NCBI GenBank assembly: GCA_946887025.1
Contig: CAMPJY010000106.1
Span: 1-10,179 of the forward strand
Origin: an uncultured Salinimicrobium sp.
GTDB taxonomy: Bacteria > Bacteroidota > Bacteroidia > Flavobacteriales > Flavobacteriaceae
Direction: 5' to 3'
Length of the DNA stretch: 10,179 nt
The notes under the pieces were generated by a model that did no database searches, was not told where the DNA came from, and saw only the letters and a program-made list of their open reading frames with translations. Both the position numbers and the translations under genes were made by a program. Shown here piece after piece: positions 1 to 5,292 of this stretch (positions are counted from its first letter, which is position 1; each line of letters starts with the position of its first letter).

Positions 1-343
1 TGAATTCTTTGGGTTCCCTGAAGATGGGAATCTGGAGTTCCTTTTCAAAGTAATCCTCCATCCACAGATCGTGGTTCCCCACAAAGAAATAGATGGGGAT
101 CCCGCTGTCCCTGATCTCGGCCAGCTTTCCGAGTACCCGCACGAATCCTTTGGGCACGACGTGTTTATACTCGAACCAGAAGTCGAAAAGGTCGCCTAAA
201 AGAAAAATGGCGGCGGCATCTTTCCTAACTTCCTCCAGCCATTTCACGAATTTCTCCTCCCGCGGCTTACTGGCCTCAGCAGTAGGTGCCCCAAGGTGGT
301 TGTCGCTGGAGAAGTAGATCTTTTTTCCTTCAGGAATATTCAT
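1..343 (-). CDS. lpxH: UDP-2,3-diacylglucosamine diphosphatase (LpxH-like), N-terminal part, cut by window edge
   Basis: This is a calcineurin-like metallophosphoesterase. By family knowledge it would cleave UDP-2,3-diacylglucosamine to lipid X and UMP in lipid A synthesis at the inner face of the cytoplasmic membrane. The first 114 residues are visible, from an ATG at 343. The metal-binding motifs appear in the expected order: SDNHLG (D14, H16), GDLFDFW (D51) and GNHD (N90, H91). The later histidine motifs lie outside the window. E. coli LpxH has GNRD at the third motif, so the histidine here is a difference, although I recall GNHD in Bacteroidota homologues. The gene lies 69 bp downstream of queD on the same strand and may be co-transcribed with it. 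A weak -7-like box (TATATTTA, 361-368, one mismatch) precedes the start. The family is certain; the exact substrate is inferred. Confidence 0.85.
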   Translation of the reverse strand, partial: MNIPEGKKIYFSSDNHLGAPTAEASKPREEKFVKWLEEVRKDAAAIFLLGDLFDFWFEYKHVVPKGFVRVLGKLAEIRDSGIPIYFFVGNHDLWMEDYFEKELQIPIFREPKEF

Positions 344-412
344 GGAAATAGTATGAATGGTAAATATAAGAATTCATTCCAGATTGGTATACGTACAGGT
401 CGAGACCAGTCC

Positions 413-865
413 CTACGGGTTATCAGAAGCAAACCACTCCGCATAGGATGTATCCGTCTCCTGGAGCCTCAGTGAAAAAAGTTTGATATGCGAAGGCAGC
501 TGTCCCTGGATCTTCCGTGCGAAGTCCTGGATCATATTCTCGCTGGTGGGCTGATAATCCACCAGAATCACATTATGTCCCCTGTCCGAAAGCTCCTTTG
601 CCAGCTCCACATGGGGGGTATTCTTATTGAAAACAGTCGCATGATCGAACACATCCACGATCTCCCGCTTTACCATTTTCTTCAGGTCCCCGAAATCGAT
701 GACCATCCCCAGTTTCACGTTTTCCTGATCCTCGATGGGTTTTCCTATTACTGTCACCGCCAGCTTATAACTGTGCCCGTGAACATTTCTACACTTTCCG
801 TCGTAGCCGTACAGCGCATGCCCCGTTTCAAAAGAGAACTGTTTGGTGATCCTGACCACTCCCAT
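413..865 (-). CDS. queD: 6-carboxytetrahydropterin synthase (QueD / PTPS family)
   Basis: This enzyme family converts 7,8-dihydroneopterin triphosphate to 6-carboxy-5,6,7,8-tetrahydropterin, the second step of queuosine and 7-deazaguanine synthesis in the cytosol. The 150-residue protein has the complete PTPS set. The zinc ligands are H16 (in FETGHAL) and H29 and H31 (in NVHGHSY). The catalytic cysteine is C25 (GKCRNVHGH). D74-H75 (FDHATV) belongs to the relay, and E136 (LQETDT) is the pterin-anchoring glutamate. PTSEN at 106-110 is also typical. The ATG at 865 gives a normal N-terminus. An exact -7 box lies at 883-890. The gene is divergent from the 2OG oxygenase and upstream of the LpxH-like gene. 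The C25 and pterin-anchor pattern fits QueD, but a different PTPS-family activity cannot be excluded from sequence alone. Confidence 0.92.
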   Translation of the reverse strand: MGVVRITKQFSFETGHALYGYDGKCRNVHGHSYKLAVTVIGKPIEDQENVKLGMVIDFGDLKKMVKREIVDVFDHATVFNKNTPHVELAKELSDRGHNVILVDYQPTSENMIQDFARKIQGQLPSHIKLFSLRLQETDTSYAEWFASDNP

Positions 866-882
866 AATTTTAAATCTTTGTG

Positions 883-890
883 CAAAGATA
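883..890 (-). promoter_or_regulatory. Bacteroidota -7 promoter box for queD
   Basis: The minus strand reads TATCTTTG, an exact match to TAnnTTTG, 18 bp before the queD ATG. Transcription would therefore start only about 10 bases before the gene, giving a very short leader. I find no TTG at the usual -33 distance. The box is half of a small inverted repeat, CTTTG-TG-CAAAG (876-887), which could be an operator or chance. Confidence 0.6.
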
Positions 891-985
891 AGGGTTTTAT
901 GAACGGCGGCTTTTGGAGCTTCTTAAAATTTGGCAGGTAAAAATTAAAGTCTCTTAAAGACGCAGTTATTGGCCCTGTTTTCATA

Positions 986-993
986 TAAATTTG
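986..993 (+). promoter_or_regulatory. Candidate -7 promoter box at the start of the 2OG oxygenase gene
   Basis: TAAATTTG matches TAnnTTTG exactly. The nearest upstream TTG (969-971) is only 14 bp away, shorter than the usual 17-23 bp. The box contains the TTG codon (991-993) that is the longest possible start of the following gene. If this promoter is used, that codon would not be in the transcript. Confidence 0.4.
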
Positions 994-1635
994 CAGCCTA
1001 CAAAACCTACTACTGTGGTCATTCAGGAGAACCCTACTTACGAAACAATTATCAGTGACCTGCTGGAGCAGCAGTACTCCATTGTGGAAGATTTCTTTGA
1101 CCTGGCAGAGGTCGAGGAACTGAGGAATAACCTGCTACAGAAGTATGAGGAGGACAATTTCAAAAAAGCGGCGATTGGAAACCGCACCAATGAGGTGATC
1201 GCGAAGTCCATCAGGGGGGATTTTATCCTGTGGCTGAATGAAGCGGAAGGCACGCTGGCGGAAAAGACCTTCTTCAGGAAGATCAATGATTTCGCGGATT
1301 ACCTGAACAGGACCTGCTTTATGGGGATCCTGTTCAAGGAATTCCACTACGCCTTATATCCCGAAGGCACCTTCTATAAAAGGCATCTGGACACTTTTCA
1401 GAATGACGACCGAAGAAAACTTTCCATTGTATGCTATCTGAACGAACAGGACTGGAGGCCGGAATACGGAGGGGAACTGGTCATTTACCAGAATATTGAT
1501 GGGGTGGAAGTTCCAAAAACCATTTACCCTTTCCCCGGAAGAATGGTGGTTTTTGAGAGTCAGGTGCTGGAGCACGAGGTGAAGCCTGTGAAGACAGAAA
1601 GGCTAAGCATTACGGGCTGGCTAAAGACCAGGTAG
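991..1635 (+). CDS. 2-oxoglutarate/Fe(II)-dependent oxygenase (prolyl-4-hydroxylase-like)
   Basis: This is a double-stranded beta-helix dioxygenase of the 2OG-Fe(II) superfamily, which couples oxidative decarboxylation of 2-oxoglutarate to hydroxylation of a substrate. Iron ligands are visible as H132-x-D134 (YKRHLDTF) and H195 (VLEHEV). R204 (ERLSITGW) is the likely 2-oxoglutarate-binding basic residue. YYPEGTFYKRH-type sequence before the HxD and the YGGEL segment (159-163) match the SM-20/prolyl hydroxylase branch. The substrate cannot be told; a protein target is plausible. No ATG is available. The longest start is TTG at 991, and GTG at 1015 is the next choice and would give 206 residues. 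The gene is the only plus-strand protein gene in the window. It is divergent from queD and convergent with the 59-residue membrane-protein gene, ending 23 bp from it with no clear terminator between. Confidence 0.88.
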   Translation: MQPTKPTTVVIQENPTYETIISDLLEQQYSIVEDFFDLAEVEELRNNLLQKYEEDNFKKAAIGNRTNEVIAKSIRGDFILWLNEAEGTLAEKTFFRKINDFADYLNRTCFMGILFKEFHYALYPEGTFYKRHLDTFQNDDRRKLSIVCYLNEQDWRPEYGGELVIYQNIDGVEVPKTIYPFPGRMVVFESQVLEHEVKPVKTERLSITGWLKTR

Positions 1636-1658
1636 AAGGTGCGTTGGTTCCCGGAGCT

Positions 1659-1838
1659 TTATTTATTTCTATGTCTTTTTCTCCAGTTGTACCTGGCGTA
1701 AAGGAAAATTACCAACACCAGCAAAATCAGTGACAGATAGATCCAATTTCCTTCAATGAATTCCCAGAAGGTGAAGCCCCATTCCTGTTCCTGGGTAGCG
1801 TCTTCAGGTTTTGGTAGGTGTTCCTGTTGAATATACAT
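1659..1838 (-). CDS. Small single-pass membrane protein, 59 residues, unknown function
   Basis: I do not recognise a family. The ORF runs from an ATG at 1838 to a TAA at 1659. The first 31 residues are acidic and polar (HLPKPEDATQEQEW) and end in an aromatic cluster (FTFWEF, 23-28). A clear transmembrane helix follows at about 32-49 (WIYLSLILLVLVIFLYA). The tail is strongly basic (RYNWRKRHRNK), so the positive-inside rule predicts an outside N-terminus and cytoplasmic C-terminus. This layout of acidic head, one clean helix and basic tail makes a chance ORF unlikely. The gene starts 44 bp downstream of the enoyl-CoA hydratase gene on the same strand and could share its transcript. I see no good promoter box of its own in the 44-bp gap. 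Homologues in related genomes would settle whether it is real. Confidence 0.62.
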   Translation of the reverse strand: MYIQQEHLPKPEDATQEQEWGFTFWEFIEGNWIYLSLILLVLVIFLYARYNWRKRHRNK

Positions 1839-1882
1839 AGCTGAAGTAATTTAATTGTTGTTCAATAGAGAGCAATCACACT

Positions 1883-2650
1883 TTATTTTTTAAATTTCTG
1901 AAGGGAGTTTCTGGTGAATTCCGAGAGCACCAGTTCCCCCGAAATTGCTGCTCGCTCCTGCAGTAAGTAATCCCACTCCCCGGTACTTTCCCAAAGGATG
2001 TTTTTCATCTGCTGCAGAGCCTCAGGATTATAGGAAGACAGTTTTGCAGAAAACAGCTCCAGTTCCTTATCCAGTTCCCCCATATTTTCAAAAACCCGTG
2101 CATACAGGCCTTTTTCCTGAGCCCAATAGGCGTTCTTCCATTCATGTGCCGCAAGACTTAACTCCGCAAGGGCTGCCACGCCCATTTTGCGTTCCACTGC
2201 GGGGGCGATTACGAAGGGACCGATCCCAATACTGAGTTCGGAAAGTTTTATGGAAGCCTGTTCTGTAGCAAAACAATAATCACAGGCAGCAGCCAGGCCA
2301 ACCCCTCCTCCTACAGTCTTGCCGTGGATCCTCCCAATGATGAGTTTCCCGCATTTGCGCATGGCATTGATGACATTGGCAAAGCCTGAGAAGAAAACTT
2401 TTCCCTGTTGCAGGTCGGCTATCGCCATAAGTTCATCAAACGAAGCCCCCGCACAGAAAGCCTTGTCACCCTCTGATCTAAGGATAATAAGCTTCACAGA
2501 ATCATCTGCACTAAGCTTCTCGAATTCCTTCTGAAGGCGCTCCAGGAGTTCCAGGGGAAATGAATTGCTCGCGGGATGGCCGAACTCGAGGCTGGCAATC
2601 CCATTGACTATATTGGTATATAAACTTCCGTTTTCGCGGGTGGTGGTCAT
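1883..2650 (-). CDS. Enoyl-CoA hydratase/isomerase family protein (LiuC / methylglutaconyl-CoA hydratase-like)
   Basis: This is a cytosolic crotonase-fold protein of 255 residues, the usual size. The oxyanion-hole region is AFCAGASFDEL (64-74), and the second is the glycine-rich GGGVGLAAACD (114-124). The second catalytic glutamate of crotonases is present as E138 (KLSELSIGIGP). The first, which is E144 in rat crotonase (GGGCEL), is replaced by G118. From memory, LiuC-type hydratases and MenB-type enzymes also have glycine there, and the LSELSIGIGPFVIAP stretch resembles LiuC. Hydration of 3-methylglutaconyl-CoA in leucine breakdown is therefore a reasonable guess, but no other leucine-degradation gene is visible here. 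An exact -7 box sits 19 bp upstream, so the gene is probably transcribed separately from the MATE gene, which ends 78 bp upstream. Confidence 0.85.
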   Translation of the reverse strand: MTTTRENGSLYTNIVNGIASLEFGHPASNSFPLELLERLQKEFEKLSADDSVKLIILRSEGDKAFCAGASFDELMAIADLQQGKVFFSGFANVINAMRKCGKLIIGRIHGKTVGGGVGLAAACDYCFATEQASIKLSELSIGIGPFVIAPAVERKMGVAALAELSLAAHEWKNAYWAQEKGLYARVFENMGELDKELELFSAKLSSYNPEALQQMKNILWESTGEWDYLLQERAAISGELVLSEFTRNSLQKFKK

Positions 2651-2668
2651 AAAAACTACGATTTATCC

Positions 2669-2676
2669 CAAAGTTA
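2669..2676 (-). promoter_or_regulatory. Bacteroidota -7 promoter box for the enoyl-CoA hydratase gene
   Basis: The minus strand reads TAACTTTG, an exact TAnnTTTG match, ending 18 bp before the ATG at 2650. There is no TTG at the usual -33 distance. The position fits a short leader of about 10 bases, as for queD. Confidence 0.55.
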
Positions 2677-2728
2677 AGGATAAAGCCCGGATTTCTTCCC
2701 AGAAACCGGTGTCAAGAAAGTCCTAAGA

Positions 2729-4051
2729 TTAGGCTTTCAGATATTTTCTTCGAAATTTTATCACCAATGCGCCACCCCGGATGAGCATCCAAATGTAGAA
2801 GGCAATCCAAATGGCCATCAGTTTCAGCCCCAGATAGTCTCCTAAAAGAAGCGCAGGAAGGAATCCAAGGAAAGTAGCCCCAAGCAAAAGGTTTCGAAGG
2901 AATTTCGCCTCCCCCAGGCCTTTGAAGATTCCGTCGAACATGAAGGCGATCGCATTCACGGGCTGCATCAGCAGTACAACCCAGAAGACAGAGGAAAACA
3001 GGAGCAGCACGGTCGGCTCCTTGTTAAAGAGCAGCCCGATCTCAGAGTAAAATATCCCGCAGATCCCCATCAGGATGAAAGCCACCAGCACCGCATATTT
3101 ACTGATATCGATGCTCAGTTGCCAGAGTTTCTTGTAATCCTTTGCACCCAGTAGCCTTCCGGAAATAGCATTCCCTGCATTGGCGTAGCCATCGATGAAG
3201 AAAGAGAAGAACAGCCAGATGTTCATCAGGATACTCTGGGCGGCGATGTAATTCTTTCCGTAGTCCGTAGCATAGGCATTGGCGAGATAGATGGCGAAGT
3301 TGAGCGCAGCGGTACGGACAAAAAGATTGGCGCTCATGAGTAGGAGGCCCCGAAGGCGGGGATTGAGGTTCAGACTAAGTTTCAGGTTGAAAGGGGTCTT
3401 CGTGAAAAAATAATAAAGCGCCATCACCAGCATCACCAGCTGCGCCACCAGACTTGCAATAGCAGCTCCCTTTAAGTGCATGGAGGGGATCAGGCCTTCA
3501 ATCCCGTAAACCAGAATATAATCCAGTACCACATTAAGTAAAGCCCCTGTGAGGCTGCATTTCATCGCCCAGAGGGTATTCTGCAGGCCCCTGAAAACTC
3601 CAAATAGCGCAAATGTCACCAGAGTAAGTGGATATCCGAGCGCCCGTATCCTGTAGTAATCCTCAGCATAACTGAGAATGAGCCCCTCTGCGTTGTAGGC
3701 GCTGAAGATATTTTCTGCAAAGTAAGCAGTCACCAGATAGATCAGGATGCTAAGAAGCAGATTGAAGAAGATAGCCTGTGGGACCAGGGTCTTTACCGCA
3801 TGAATCCTTCTGGCACCCAGATGTTGCGACACCAGGGCCGAGATGGCGGTCTTGGTCTGGGCCACGATCCAGATGATGGCTGATAGGAAAGAACCGACGA
3901 TTCCCGCTGCCGCCAGGGCTTCAACGGGATTCTCCTCCACATTTCCAATAATGGCAATATCGGTGAGGGAGATCAGCGGTTCGGCTATCCCTGCTATAAT
4001 TGCGGGGACGGCGATATTATTGATTTCCCGAAAGGATACTTTCTCCTTCAA
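2729..4051 (-). CDS. MATE family efflux transporter (DinF-like)
   Basis: This 440-residue integral membrane protein has about 12 hydrophobic segments spread along its length, as in MATE transporters, which export cationic compounds by Na+ or H+ antiport. The first helix region (PAIIAGIAEPLISLTDIAIIG, about 16-36) carries the conserved acidic residue D31. FRGLQNTLWAM (153-163) matches the conserved RGxQ(D/N)T segment of the DinF branch, and a long basic C-terminus (FRRKYLKA) ends the protein. Substrate is unknown. The start is a TTG at 4051, since no ATG is available and the protein begins at the expected place. The TTG overlaps the TGA of the GNAT gene by 4 bp (TTGA), so the two are translationally coupled in one operon. 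A CCTAA-GA-TTAGG palindrome (2722-2733) lies at the stop codon but has no T-tract. Confidence 0.93.
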   Translation of the reverse strand: MKEKVSFREINNIAVPAIIAGIAEPLISLTDIAIIGNVEENPVEALAAAGIVGSFLSAIIWIVAQTKTAISALVSQHLGARRIHAVKTLVPQAIFFNLLLSILIYLVTAYFAENIFSAYNAEGLILSYAEDYYRIRALGYPLTLVTFALFGVFRGLQNTLWAMKCSLTGALLNVVLDYILVYGIEGLIPSMHLKGAAIASLVAQLVMLVMALYYFFTKTPFNLKLSLNLNPRLRGLLLMSANLFVRTAALNFAIYLANAYATDYGKNYIAAQSILMNIWLFFSFFIDGYANAGNAISGRLLGAKDYKKLWQLSIDISKYAVLVAFILMGICGIFYSEIGLLFNKEPTVLLLFSSVFWVVLLMQPVNAIAFMFDGIFKGLGEAKFLRNLLLGATFLGFLPALLLGDYLGLKLMAIWIAFYIWMLIRGGALVIKFRRKYLKA

Positions 4052-4551
4052 CCCGTCAGTTTTTCGTAACAGTGAAAAGGATGTTCGCTCTGCTTCGGAA
4101 AGTATATATCGCCCAGGCGCCGATATCCTCTGGTCTCATAGAACTTCTGGTTCCTCTGGTTCTGGCTGAAGGTATCCAGGCGTACGGAATCATACTTATT
4201 CTCCCTTGCAAATTCCTCCGCAAAATCCATTAGGCCTTGTCCGTACCCGCTGCCCCAGAAGGAAGGATGCACTGCTAACCGGTGTATGTAAAGGTTATTC
4301 CCATTAGGGGTCAGCCATTCAATAGGCACATATTCTTCATCCATTTCGGGAGTGAGCACCACGATCCCGCAGATCTCATCCTGCTCCCTGAGGACATACA
4401 ATTCGCCCAGCTCCACATCCCGCTGCAGTTTCTCCAGGGAAGGATAATGTTCATTCCACTGATAGATGCCTTTTTCCTGCATGCCGATGGCACAGGCTTC
4501 CGTCAATCTCTTTATTTCAGGTAAGTCTGAAAATCCTGCCTTTAATATCAT
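4048..4551 (-). CDS. GNAT family N-acetyltransferase
   Basis: This cytosolic acyltransferase of 167 residues has the GCN5-related fold. Acetyl-CoA motif A is clear at about 92-104 (LAVHPSFWGSGYG), preceded by a beta strand (NLYIHR, 86-91). The later N-x-K-FYETRGY segment (134-143) is typical of motif B. The substrate cannot be predicted. It may be a small molecule, since the partner gene downstream encodes a multidrug-type exporter and the two share one transcript. That pairing could reflect detoxification, but this is inference. The gene starts at an ATG at 4551, about 70 bases after a good promoter, and its leader contains two inverted repeats (4568-4601). Confidence 0.9.
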   Translation of the reverse strand: MILKAGFSDLPEIKRLTEACAIGMQEKGIYQWNEHYPSLEKLQRDVELGELYVLREQDEICGIVVLTPEMDEEYVPIEWLTPNGNNLYIHRLAVHPSFWGSGYGQGLMDFAEEFARENKYDSVRLDTFSQNQRNQKFYETRGYRRLGDIYFPKQSEHPFHCYEKLTG

Positions 4552-4567
4552 ACTTCGGAATTAATTT

Positions 4568-4601
4568 ATGGTGGCAACCATCAATTTCCCGCCGGGAATT
4601 G
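4568..4601 (-). promoter_or_regulatory. Inverted repeats in the leader of the GNAT-MATE transcript
   Basis: Two small dyads lie between the predicted transcription start (about 4620) and the GNAT ATG (4551). One is ATGGT-GGCA-ACCAT (4568-4581), a perfect 5-bp stem. The other is an imperfect palindrome from 4582 to 4601 with arms CAATT/AATTG and a TTCCCG/CGGGAA core. They could be a repressor operator or a leader RNA structure controlling the acetyltransferase and exporter. They match no riboswitch I recognise, and such small dyads also occur by chance. Confidence 0.3.
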
Positions 4602-4626
4602 GAGCATGCCTTTTCAAAATGAAGTA

Positions 4627-4656
4627 CAAAAATAATTTTTATAGATTGAATCCAAA
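4627..4656 (-). promoter_or_regulatory. Complete Bacteroidota promoter (-33 and -7) for GNAT-MATE
   Basis: On the minus strand TTTG (4656-4653) is followed after 18 bp by TATTTTTG (4634-4627), an exact TAnnTTTG. This is the best promoter in the window because both elements are present at the standard distance. Transcription would start near 4620, leaving a leader of about 70 bases. Confidence 0.7.
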
Positions 4657-4658
4657 GA

Positions 4659-4690
4659 TTTTACTTTTTTAAAATAATTTGGTACATTTG
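4659..4690 (+). promoter_or_regulatory. Promoter of tRNA-Ala
   Basis: TACATTTG (4683-4690) is an exact TAnnTTTG box, 30 bp before the tRNA. At the -33 position there is TTTTAC (4659-4664, 18-bp spacer) instead of a clean TTG. It lies back to back with the GNAT promoter: the two -33 regions are 2 bp apart, so polymerase binding at one may interfere with the other. Confidence 0.6.
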
Positions 4691-4720
4691 CCCCGTTGAA
4701 ATTGACATCAACACCTAGTC

Positions 4721-4794
4721 GGGGGATTAGCTCAGCTGGCTAGAGCGTTTGGCTGGCAGCCAAAAGGTCATCGGTTCGACTCCGATATTCTCCA
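4721..4794 (+). tRNA. tRNA-Ala (anticodon GGC)
   Basis: A full cloverleaf folds. The acceptor stem is GGGGGAT with ATTCTCC (7 pairs, including wobbles), with A as discriminator base at 4794. The D arm is GCTC/GAGC. The anticodon stem is TTTGG/CCAAA with loop CTGGCAG, giving anticodon GGC at 4755-4757. The T arm is ATCGG/CCGAT with loop TTCGACT. The G3-U70 wobble pair that marks alanine tRNAs is present, which supports the assignment independently. The CCA end is not encoded. The tRNA reads the alanine codons GCC and GCU. Confidence 0.96.
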
Positions 4795-4797
4795 CAG

Positions 4798-4836
4798 AAA
4801 AACCACCTGTCTCAGGTGGTTTTTTCTTTTTTATAT
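4798..4836 (+). terminator. Rho-independent terminator of tRNA-Ala
   Basis: A 12-bp perfect stem (4798-4809 with 4813-4824, core ACCACCTG/CAGGTGGT) with a TCT loop is followed by a T-rich run up to about 4832. It begins 4 bases after the tRNA, so the tRNA is a single-gene transcript. Confidence 0.93.
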
Positions 4837-4893
4837 ACTGATGATTTAACGGAGCCCCCCGTGAATGTTTTCCAGAATAGGCTAAGGAGTCCG

Positions 4894-5124
4894 TTATAAA
4901 ATGGAAGAGATAAAGGAAATCGTCAACAAGACAATACTGATAAAAATAAATACGTAATCCGAATTCTCACTTCTCTCCTGAGGGTATTTTCCGTTTTTCA
5001 TTTTTATTAGTTTTAAAGTTCCACCTCCGACCAAATCCACTCTTTTCTCTTTGAGAAACCAAGTTTCTGATTTAGTGGTATTTAAAACTATACAAAAATT
5101 CCTACATATCAAAGAAATCCCCAA
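4894..5124 (-). CDS. Doubtful small ORF with a C-terminal hydrophobic segment
   Basis: This AT-rich interval between the tRNA terminator and the palindromic element has one open frame, 76 codons from a TTG at 5124, or 35 codons from an ATG at 5001. The last 20 residues (DYVFIFISIVLLTISFISSI) would form a membrane helix, preceded by a charged stretch (KNGKYPQERSEN). The upstream part shows nothing I recognise. No promoter box lies in front of either start. The reading could be a genuine tiny membrane protein, the remnant of a decayed gene, or chance in AT-rich DNA. A 7-bp inverted repeat (TAACGGA 4847-4853, TCCGTTA 4890-4896) overlaps its stop. I favour non-functional sequence. Confidence 0.18.
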   Translation of the reverse strand: MGISLICRNFCIVLNTTKSETWFLKEKRVDLVGGGTLKLIKMKNGKYPQERSENSDYVFIFISIVLLTISFISSIL

Positions 5125-5164
5125 AAAAATGTAAAACTTCGTTAATTTCGGTGATTTTCAATTG

Positions 5165-5184
5165 CCCGGACTTTTAAGTCCGGG
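5165..5184. repeat. Hairpin 1 of the palindromic element
   Basis: A perfect 9-bp stem, CCCGGACTT (5165-5173) with AAGTCCGGG (5176-5184), closes on a 2-base TT spacer. Outside it, ATTTTCA (5154-5160) and TGAAAAT (5188-5194) can pair as an outer 7-bp stem. The left terminal inverted repeat overlaps its first three bases. Confidence 0.9.
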
Positions 5185-5207
5185 ATCTGAAAATTATATC
5201 CATTATA

Positions 5208-5253
5208 GGGCTTTAGCCCAATATTTTTAAAGGTCATAATTGGGCTAAAGCCC
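5208..5253. repeat. Hairpin 2 of the palindromic element (15-bp perfect inverted repeat)
   Basis: GGGCTTTAGCCCAAT (5208-5222) is the exact reverse complement of 5239-5253, with a 16-base loop. Each arm is itself a small palindrome (GGGC-TTTA-GCCC), so the structure can fold either as one long hairpin or as two short ones. There is no T-tract, so it is not an ordinary terminator. Confidence 0.92.
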
Positions 5254-5274
5254 GACGAATAGATGTACCTGCTA

Positions 5275-5292
5275 CCCGCCTTAAAAGGCGGG
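5275..5292. repeat. Hairpin 3 of the palindromic element
   Basis: A perfect 8-bp stem, CCCGCCTT (5275-5282) with AAGGCGGG (5285-5292), closes on AA. Its architecture copies hairpin 1 with different bases. It lies 35 bp after the stop of the alpha/beta hydrolase gene (5327) and could slow or end that transcript, but no T-tract follows on the minus strand. Confidence 0.88.

Noticed and set aside
488..940. Plus-strand open frame (150 codons) opposite queD
   Set aside because: It is antisense to a gene with a complete set of catalytic residues, and its translation looks like no protein family.
866..990. preQ1 riboswitch in front of queD
   Set aside because: The predicted leader is only about 10 bases long and the intergenic region shows no preQ1 aptamer pattern.
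2722..2733. CCTAA-GA-TTAGG palindrome at the MATE stop codon as a terminator
   Set aside because: The stem is only 5 bp, AT-rich and lacks a T-tract.
4721..4794. tRNA-Ala as an attachment site for an integrated element
   Set aside because: The tRNA 3' end is not repeated anywhere else in the window and there is no integrase gene. An att duplicate outside the window cannot be excluded.
5275..5292. Hairpin 3 as an intrinsic terminator for the alpha/beta hydrolase gene
   Set aside because: The stem is GC-rich, but no T-tract follows on the minus strand, and the hairpin is better explained as part of the larger element.
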